64,000 bases of DNA from Medicago truncatula (taxonomy: Eukaryota > Streptophyta > Magnoliopsida > Fabales > Fabaceae): the NCBI RefSeq assembly GCF_003473485.1, contig NC_053044.1:29888091-29952090 (forward strand), read 5' to 3'. Position 1 is the stretch's first letter; every line of letters starts with the position of its first letter. Both the position numbers and the translations under genes were made by a program. The notes beneath the pieces are model-generated. The model worked only from the letters and a program-made list of their open reading frames with translations, was not told the DNA's origin and did no database searches. Shown here piece after piece: positions 56,093 through 64,000 of this stretch.

Positions 56093-58312
56093 ATGATGAA
56101 TGAACAAACATTGGAAGATACTATTATGGAGGTGAAGGAAGATCATATGATTTCACCAGCTGGTGACAGTGCACCAACTCTCAGAATCGCCCATTTTCTG
56201 AAACCAATTGCAAACACCATTCATGAACCAGCTTTTGAGTTTAAACAATCATCACCGTCTTCTGTTTTTGAACCAAAGGAGTGGCCTTTGAAAATCAACT
56301 TCACTGGTTGGCGTCGCCCACGCGCCAAATGGGTTAGATGGGTTGATCAACTTAAACTCAAATATGAAACAGTGTGGAAGAAAGTTGGCATCTTTGAAGC
56401 AATAATGGGCACAAGGTGCCGCATACATAAAAATCATGACTTGCTATATGGGGTAGTTGAGAAATGGTGTTGTGAGACAAATACCTTTGTGATTGCCTTT
56501 GGTGAAGCAACTATTACTTTGGAGGATATCATGGTTTTGGGGGGTTATCCTATTATTGGGGATCCTGTTTTCATTTCACTTGAAGACCAAGAAATGAGAG
56601 AGGTGGAAAAGAAACTCATCCTTGCAAGAGAGCAACTTTGTAAACACGGTAAGGCTAGAACACCATTATGGATCGATAGTTTCATGGATAAAGGTAGTGA
56701 AATTGAACATGAAGCATTCCTTTCTACTTGGTTGTCAGTTTATGTTTTTCCTCATCTAAATTTGGTGAAAAGTTGTTTGTTTCCTATTGCTGTTCATCTT
56801 GCTAGAGGGAATCCAATTGCTTTGGCACCGGCTGTTTTAGCTAGCTTATATAAGGATTTAAGTTTGTTTAAGAAAACACTTGTTGATTTGAAAAAAATTT
56901 CTGATGGTGGTGATAGATATCCTTTGGAAGTTACTCTTCAATCACCCTTTTACTTGGTTCAAATTTGGGTGTGGGAAAGGTTCAAAAATTTACAACCACA
57001 ACCCAATTTGATCAACCAAGGAGACCCTTTGTTGTTTAGGTGGCATAAGGTTAAGATCTTGAAAATTGACAGTGTTAAGTGGGCACTAGATTCGGCTGTT
57101 GATGATTTTCTTTGGCGTCCTTATGTTAGATATGCTGATAAGTGTGAATTGTTTTATCCAAATGATGAAATTTCGGTACCATTTAAGAAAGATTTGGTTG
57201 ATGAACAAATGCTCTCATTTGTTATATGCTTGAGAGTTTCTGAGCTTGTTGGATTCGACTCTATAGAACAGTATCTGCCACATAGAGTTGCTATGCAATT
57301 TGGAATGGATCAAGATGTTCCGAGTGATGTGCCTCGATTCAATGAGACTAAAGACATTGCTTGGAAAAACTACTGTAGACGCATATCTGATAGGAGTTTG
57401 TATTTCCCATCGAGATTTTTTGAGGCAGATGTTACTACCCGTTATGCAAGGTGGTGGAAACAATCAGTATTGGGTCGTGATGATTTTGTTATGAAAATTG
57501 TGCAGAAGAAACGAAGTGCAAGTTCAAGGAAACATAGAGTTTGTGTAGGAAAAGATAACATAAGTGGTAATGATGTTGGTGTTCCCCCTGGTTTTCCTCC
57601 CAATCTTGTTGACACTCTTATTTTTGGAAAATTTTGTTATAATGGTTCCAAAACTAAAACTAGGAAGGTTGCTGATTTTTATGCCGATGTTCCTTATGAA
57701 AATGCTGTTCATAATTGTTTGAAAGCTGATGAAAATATTGATGCTGATGTTGAGGATTGTAAGCCAATGTTGGCAGAGTACAAGTGTGGTGGCAAAATCC
57801 ATGAATCTAAGCATTTATTGGACCAAAGTTGTTCAGCCTCTTCAGCATATTATGAAAAGATATTACCACTGAAAAGGCCAGTTTCAGTAGATAACATTGA
57901 ACTTTCAATAGAAAGTTTGGAGGATGATTCTGAAGATGCAAATGGGAGCAAACAAGCAAGGATGTCTAATGACAGAGTCTGTTTATCTGAGACTCAAGGT
58001 GAAAGCAAGAACTTTTTTATCAGAAAAAAGGTCCCTTCATCCAACAATGTAACTGCTGTACAGCAAGATCCTTCAGCTCAAGCACAAGCTAAAGAAGCGG
58101 TTGAAGAAAAAGGAAGGAAAGAAAGTGATCATGAAGTTGTGGTTTTGTTAAAAGAGCTATACTTGAAGAACCAAGAGGAACTCAGGCGCCTGGCAAGACA
58201 ACAAGAAAAGATGTTTCAGTTAATAGATTTGAAGGAGAAGAGGGATGAAGAGTTGAGGCAACTCCTCACTAGTGTTCTAAAGAATCAACAACCACCATCA
58301 TCTTTTTCTTAA
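56093..58312 (+). CDS. Plant mobile domain (PMD) protein, MAIN-like family
   Basis: A single-exon frame of 739 residues. The ATG at 56093 is chosen because it begins the MMNEQ start shared with the downstream copy at 62717; upstream in-frame codons reach 55982 but look like leader sequence. The plant mobile domain spans roughly residues 60-500: EPKEWPLKI, WVDQLK, a FGEATITLEDIMVLGGYP core, HLARGNPIALAPAVLASLY, and ARWWKQSVLG. A PPGFPPNLVDTL block follows at about 505, then an acidic linker and a C-terminal coiled coil (about 667-732) with ELRRLARQQEKM and EELRQLL. PMD proteins such as MAIN and MAIL1 are nuclear and affect meristem maintenance and transposon silencing. PMD is also carried by some transposons, so domestication is part of the family history. 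The substrate or partner of this copy is unknown. Confidence 0.88.
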   Translation: MMNEQTLEDTIMEVKEDHMISPAGDSAPTLRIAHFLKPIANTIHEPAFEFKQSSPSSVFEPKEWPLKINFTGWRRPRAKWVRWVDQLKLKYETVWKKVGIFEAIMGTRCRIHKNHDLLYGVVEKWCCETNTFVIAFGEATITLEDIMVLGGYPIIGDPVFISLEDQEMREVEKKLILAREQLCKHGKARTPLWIDSFMDKGSEIEHEAFLSTWLSVYVFPHLNLVKSCLFPIAVHLARGNPIALAPAVLASLYKDLSLFKKTLVDLKKISDGGDRYPLEVTLQSPFYLVQIWVWERFKNLQPQPNLINQGDPLLFRWHKVKILKIDSVKWALDSAVDDFLWRPYVRYADKCELFYPNDEISVPFKKDLVDEQMLSFVICLRVSELVGFDSIEQYLPHRVAMQFGMDQDVPSDVPRFNETKDIAWKNYCRRISDRSLYFPSRFFEADVTTRYARWWKQSVLGRDDFVMKIVQKKRSASSRKHRVCVGKDNISGNDVGVPPGFPPNLVDTLIFGKFCYNGSKTKTRKVADFYADVPYENAVHNCLKADENIDADVEDCKPMLAEYKCGGKIHESKHLLDQSCSASSAYYEKILPLKRPVSVDNIELSIESLEDDSEDANGSKQARMSNDRVCLSETQGESKNFFIRKKVPSSNNVTAVQQDPSAQAQAKEAVEEKGRKESDHEVVVLLKELYLKNQEELRRLARQQEKMFQLIDLKEKRDEELRQLLTSVLKNQQPPSSFS

Positions 58313-61119
58313 AACTTTAATTTGTTTTTGAATTCTCCTCCTGAAACTCATGACAGTAGTGCTCTTTTCATACTGTCCATTTGTTGATAACAAAGGAAGG
58401 AGAAAGTAGTATTAGTTTTAATGAGTTATGATATATATTTTTATCAACTGATATGCCTGTGTTATTATTTATCTATAAGTAGCATTGGCATGACTAGCAC
58501 ATTTTGCTATGTATATATTATCAACACTTGAGCTTCCTATCTGAAGTGAAGCATAACTCTTCCTTAATTTTTTCATGAGTAATTTAATGTAGCTTTTATT
58601 TCTCTTTTACAGCCAAAACACAAATTCGCAAATCTTAAATCTGCTTGACAAAAATTAGAATGGATCTAGATCCTCTGCTGTAGATTTGTTTCTGCATCAT
58701 CTTTCATTTTTCTCATGATTTCTGCTGTTTCATATAATAGTGTCTTTATTCTTGTATAACCTGTGATACATAATAGCTTTCATTGATAATAATTATTAGT
58801 GGCGACTAAACGTGAAGGGACTGAACTAGAGTCTGTTATGCAGATCATGGCAATATTGAAGCCAATGACGATATCGATTTTGTTATATGAAGAGCATAAT
58901 CTGGAGTATCACTTTTTTCTGTTGACTAAAATAGTTTTAGGAGCATATTTTGCATTTGCTTTGTTGAGAATGAAAGGTGATATATGATTCTTCCGTATCA
59001 CTGGTGTGGCAGGTTCTAATGTGTTTAGTTTTTGTTTCCCTTTTCATGAAAACTATTTTGCTAGCATCATTCTCATTCCAATTTCAAACTTGTTACAAGA
59101 ATATGTAATTCAACTAACCTCCTTATTTGTTGTTTTCGTAATCTCTTATCAATTTCTTATGTTAATCATGGTTTAATTTCTGGTTTAAATATTGTTTTAC
59201 ATCAGATGAAAAAGCATTTATTGTTGATCAAATAGAAGTTCATGTAGGTTAAGCCTTTATTGATGTTATACTGTTGCTTGCCAATGGTACTAGAAACACC
59301 ATTTTTAAAGCCTATTTGCCAAGGGTGCTAGATGCATTAGGTAAATGTGATTCTCCCAACATGACCTTGACACAAAACACTGAGTGTGAGGATAAAATAG
59401 TTGAAATAACATAGCAGAAGAGGGTAAATGTCTTTGTATGAATTTTTTGATCAAGGATTTCAGGTCTTGGGTCATTTAGATATTTATATCTTTTAATCTT
59501 ATTGTAGAAAGATGTAAATGCAAGAAATGATTCAATTATTGTTTACTCTGAAAGTGTAATGTCTGGCAGCTGTTAAGTCCCTGAAGTGTGCAGTGCATTG
59601 TAACTAATTTTGGATACCTGCACTATACTAAAATTGCATTGTAAGATCTATCATTATGTGAATTTCAATTACTTTCGGGAAATTATCGTTCTATTGTTTC
59701 TGATTTTGTCTATTGCTCTCTTCACTACAAGATCAGGGACTTATGTGTAGCAGCTTTTATACCTGAAGTCTATCTTTTATACCTGCACTGTATGAAAGTT
59801 AATACATTACAGGACTTAACAACTTTTCTGGTAATGCAGCAACTAAAGTGTAGTGAAGAGTGCGATTATATTTCTCTTAGAAAAGTGACAAGCATGCTTC
59901 AATATGTTTAGAGTTGGATTAGAATACTATTGTTTTATCATGGTGTGAGTAGCTTATGTTCTAATGTTGCTAATTTAACTTGCGTTTAGAATGTCGATGA
60001 AAATCACTTTCAACTAGAGCTATTTCGATTGTTCTGCCAACAAATTTGACGACTAAAACTTTGAACGACGAAGATGTAAAAGACCAAATATTAAACAAAA
60101 ATTTAGTAGATACTTAAGCAGAAAGGATGACATTTTATAAAGATTTATATATTTAAATCAAAAGGAGACCATGAAATTAAATTGATATGATAAGGTGTAG
60201 CTGCAGTGATTCAGTTGAAGCCGATAATCCATATTGCAACCTCTTGTAATTCATCTTACATCGGCTTAAAATCAAAACCGAAAATAAAGTAAAAGGACAA
60301 AAACATAAGTGACAGAAAATTTTTCTAACATGAAATGAAATGAAGTAAATATGAATTTTTCAAACTTTATTCAATTCTAAACATGTCTTAAAAAAACCAC
60401 TCAAAAAATTAAAAGTTTAAAAATAATTAAACAAATTTGAATTTAACAAGATCTAAAACTTTATTCAATTCTAAAAAAAAAAACTTTATTGAAAATTTTT
60501 AGAAGACTTAATAAAGATATTTTAGTAAAAACATTTTTCTCTCTCTTTCATTTTTTTCCTTCTCTTTTTCATTTGTACACTTGTTTTAATCTTTATGAAA
60601 AACTTAAATGAGTCATTTCTTACTGATCGAAGGGAGTAATATAAGAAGTAGCCTTTTCTACTTCATGTCCATTCTGTGTAGATTTAGAGCATATCAATTA
60701 TGTTCTAATTCCCTTCCAAAAAAAAATTATGTTCTAATTATGTCTATCCCATTCCATACTCATGCTTCTTTTCCATTATTAATTAATTGTGTCTAATTAA
60801 TCACAATATAATATATTTGTTGTTAAATCACCTATTCTTAAAATCTGGAAGTTATTAAAAAAAGTACAAATGTAGTAAAGGGAAATTTGGGGTTTCTATC
60901 CATTCACATTCTATGTCCACTATGCCAATTTTTGTGCCACACTGCCGCTACGTACCTTACCTGCAAAGTTTGTTACACTGCAATGGTCCAATGAAGCACA
61001 ACACTCTTAAAATAAAAATAAAATTTGCTACTTGTTACTTGTTAGTTAAGTTTCAATATTCAAATTCATCTATCACATTCTCATTAAAGATCATAGCTTT
61101 TTTCTTCTTCTTCATAACC
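58313..61119. other. Intergenic between PMD copies
   Basis: 3' UTR and spacer. No coding frame with family resemblance was found. A CTTTATTCAATTCTAAA segment occurs twice at about 60364 and 60456. The leader of the second PMD copy begins near 60880. Confidence 0.4.
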
Positions 61120-61985
61120 ATGAATCATCAAGAACAATCCGAAGATACCATCATGGAAATGAAGGAAAGTTTCATGCTTTCACCACTGCCCATACCGAAC
61201 CAACTTTCAGAAATGTGCATTTTCTTAAACCGATTGCAAACTCCATTCAGGAGGTTAACGTTAATCAGTCATCTTCTTCTTGTTCTGTTTTTAAACCAAA
61301 GGAATGGCCTTTGAAAATCCGTTTCAACTGGTGGCGTTACCCACACACGAAATGGGTTAAGTGGGTTGATCAACTTAAGCCCAAGTATGAATCAGTGTGG
61401 AAAAAAGCCGGCATCTTTGAACCTATAATGAGTACTAAGAGCCGCGTAATGAAAAATCAAGACTTGGTTTATGGGATTTCTGAGAAATGGTGTAGTGAGA
61501 CAAATTGCTTTGTTTTTCCTTTTGGTGAGGCAACAATCACTTTGGAGGATGTCATTGTTTTGGGGGGCTACTCTCTCTTTGGTTATCCTGTTTTTACCCA
61601 ACTTGATGATCCGGAGATGAGAGACATGGAAAACAAGTTGAAACTTGCAAGAAAGAAACTTCGGCAAAGTAAAAAAAATTTGTTTAAGAAAACACTTGTT
61701 GATTTGAAAAAATGTCCTGATAAATTTTCCTTGTTGTTGGAGGTTAATGTACTACAATCACCCTTTTACTTGGTTCAAGTTGACAATGTGAGGTTGGCAT
61801 TAGATTCAGCTATCAATGATTTTATTTGGCGTCCTTATGTTCGGTATGCAGATAAGTGTGAAGTGTTTTATCCAAATGACGGAACTTTGGTACCATTTAA
61901 GAAAGATTTGGTGGATATACAAATGCTCTCATTTGTTAAATGCTAAAGAGTTTCTGAGCTAGTTGGATTTGAGTCTATAGATACA
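61120..61985 (+). pseudogene. Second PMD gene copy, broken
   Basis: It starts MNHQEQSEDTIMEMKE like the intact gene. A small indel near 61185 shifts the frame, then the PMD reads on from HFLKPIANS in another frame. Compared with the intact copy, the segment from the linker (ARTPLW) to DLSLF is deleted near 61670, and so is WVWERF to KILKI near 61780. A stop follows FVKC (61946), and similarity ends around 61985. About 45% of the protein, including the PPGFPP block and coiled coil, is missing. Confidence 0.88.
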
Positions 61986-62404
61986 CAATGACATATGATT
62001 AATTTATACATGTTAACAGAAACAAAAAAGCCAAGAATGGGTAGAAAGATGGTCTCTGCAGTGGTTTTACTGTTGTGCTTTAGTGATTCGGTTGTCTTGG
62101 CAAATTGGTTATGTGCTGCGACTTGTTTTTGATGATTAACTTACATGGTTTTTCATCTTTAAACCCAAAAGAACAACGAAGATAGATAGATTTAGAGATG
62201 AAGATGATGAATATTATTTTTTTACTTTCAATTTAGTCCGTATGATTGACATCATCGATTAACAGAATTTTTAACAGTAAGGACTAAACTGATAACAGAG
62301 ATACACATTCATGGACTATTTTGTATTTTATCCTAAGTCAGGGACTAAAGTGACAGCGAGATGCAAAGTCAGGGACCCAAGTGACTATTTACTCAATTTT
62401 ATTA
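61986..62404. other. Spacer between PMD pseudogenes with MITE-like sequence
   Basis: Unrelated to the intact gene. The part 62230-62400 contains repeated GGACTAAA-GTGA and GGACTAAACTGA motifs typical of MITE ends in this window. Boundaries were not resolved. Confidence 0.4.
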
Positions 62405-64000
62405 TTGTCATGACACCAATAAGAATAAGAATATCATCACAGCTTGTACTTGCCATCACACACACACGCCAGGCAAGAGAAGAACGGACAAGAATACCAA
62501 AGAAGGAAAAACACAAAATTGCCCCTAAACTTAATTCAAATGGCACCTTGTTTAATGTGAGAATTACTAGCAACAAAGGATACATTGGGGTTTTCACACA
62601 TTCACCATTCATTCTCCCTTCGTATACACTGTAGTACAATTTTTGTGGCCAACAACGTAGCCTTTCCAAATTAAGCAAAGTAACCATTTTTGTTTTGAAA
62701 GTTGAGTGTTATACCCATGATGAATGAACAAGCATTAGAAATATACTATGAAGAAGCTCAACATTGCAAGAAAACAACTTAATAGCAAACACGGAGGTGT
62801 GGCTAACACACCAACATGAATGGATATTTTCATTGACTAAGGTAGTGAAATTGAACATGATGCATTCCTTGCAGCTTGGTTGTCAATTTTTGTTTTTCCT
62901 CATATAGAATTAGTGAAAAGTTCTTTGTTTTCTATTGCTGTTCATCTTGCTAGAGGAAATCCTATTGCTTTGGCACCAGCTGTTTTAGCTAGTATATATA
63001 AGGACTTGACTTTGTTTAAGAAAACAATTGTTGGTTTGTCAAAATATTATGTTGGTGGTGATAGATTTCCTTTGGAAGTTAATCTACGATCACCCTTTTA
63101 CTTGGTTCAAATTTGGGTGTGGGAGAGGTTCACAAATTTGCAACCACAACCCAAGTTGATCAATAGTGAAGACCATTCATTGTTGAGGTGGCATAAGGTT
63201 ATGCCCTTATAATTTACAATGTGAGGTTGGCATTAGACTCAGCAATTGATGATTTTCTTTGGCGTCCATATGTTAGATATCCTAACAAGTGTGGAATGTT
63301 TTATCCAAATAATGAAATTTGGGTACCATTTAAGAAGGATTTGGATACAAACATGCTCTCATTTGTTATATGCTTGAGAGTTGCTGAGCTAGTTGGATTT
63401 GAGTCTATTGAGCAATATCTTCCACATAGAGTTGCTATGCAATTTGGAATTGACCAAGATGTTCCAAGTTATGTGGCTAGGTTCAATGAGACTAAATACA
63501 TTGCTTGGGAAAACTACTGCAGGCCTATTTCTTATAAAAATTTGTATTTTCCACCAAGGTTGTTTGAGGCAGATGTCATCATGCGTTATGCAAAGTGGTG
63601 GAAGCAACTGGTATTGGGTCATGGAGATTTTGTTAAGAACATTGTGAAACGGAAGAGAAGTGTGAGTTCAAGGAAACCTAGAGCTCATGTAGGGAAAGCT
63701 AGCAAAAGTGGTGTCGATTTTAGTGTTCCACCTGGATTTCCTCCCAATCTTGTTGACACTCATATTTATGGAAAATTTTGTGCTGATGTTCCTGCTGAAA
63801 ATTCTGCTCATGATTGTGTGAAATCTAAGCATTTAATTAACCAATGTTCTTCAGCCTCTTTAGCAGATTATGAAGATTTTGAAAAGATATTACCACTGAT
63901 AAGGCCAATTTTAGAAGAGAATGTTGAACTTTCCCTAGGGGCCTTAGAGGATGATTTTGAAGATGCAAATGGAAGAAAAGAAGCATGGAAGTCTAATGAC
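62405..64000 (+). pseudogene. Third PMD gene copy, broken, cut by window end
   Basis: The 5' leader (62405-62716) closely matches that of the intact gene. After the start ATG at 62717 the first part of the PMD is deleted: MMNEQALE runs directly into the KLNIARKQL-equivalent region. Coding similarity resumes at GSEIEHDAFLAAWLS. It shifts frame near 63208 and again around 63345, then continues through the ELVGFESIEQYLP, WWKQLVLGH and PPGFPPNLVDTH blocks to the last base. The N-terminal segment lost here is the part retained by copy 2. Confidence 0.9.

Noticed and set aside
58799-58987. 62-codon frame after the PMD gene
   Set aside because: No family resemblance and no conserved counterpart after the other PMD copies.

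Overview
This is a stretch of AT-rich plant nuclear DNA. Interrupted genes, a tRNA-Ser(CGA), a Pol II type U1 snRNA gene, MITEs, tRNA-derived SINEs and an NLR locus all point to a flowering plant. Repeat sequences familiar from barrel medics suggest a legume, most likely Medicago truncatula or a close relative. The species call is inference; the repeats were recognised from memory, not searched.

Layout. Positions 1-6.5 kb are repeat-rich intergenic DNA: an RTE-like LINE fragment, a SINE, a Stowaway-like MITE and a GC-ended hAT-like element, plus one tRNA-Ser. From 6.6 to 13.9 kb lie two tandem minus-strand GILT-type thiol reductase genes of five exons each. One has CPYC in the active site and the other CPYS. 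From 14 to 18.4 kb there is an L1-like LINE remnant and a MULE-like MITE. From 18.5 to 21.3 kb is a six-exon lipid phosphate phosphatase (minus). From 23.4 to 27.6 kb is a GH17 plus X8 beta-1,3-glucanase-like gene (plus) with a substituted catalytic residue and a truncated end. From 28 to 31.9 kb there is a hAT-like MITE and a retroelement gag-like fossil.

From 31.9 to 42.0 kb is a decayed CC-NBS-LRR locus with a damaged P-loop, several frameshifts and internal tandem duplications of exons. From 43.5 to 46.7 kb is an intact TAF15B-like RNA-binding protein gene. Its third intron contains degenerate tandem copies of the next exon's splice acceptor. At 50.37-50.53 kb is a U1 snRNA gene with USE, TATA box and 3' box in the expected places. 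From 51.8 to 54.0 kb is a gene resembling the meiotic DSB-formation protein DFO. From 56.1 kb to the window end is a tandem cluster of plant mobile domain (PMD) genes, one intact and two broken.

I found no CRISPR array and no gene cluster that forms a new pathway. The genes are mostly unrelated neighbours. The most interesting signals are local: the decoy-acceptor intron, the CxxC to CxxS change in a tandem paralogue, the probably inactive glucanase, the repeatedly duplicated NLR exons, and MITEs and SINEs with exact target-site duplications.
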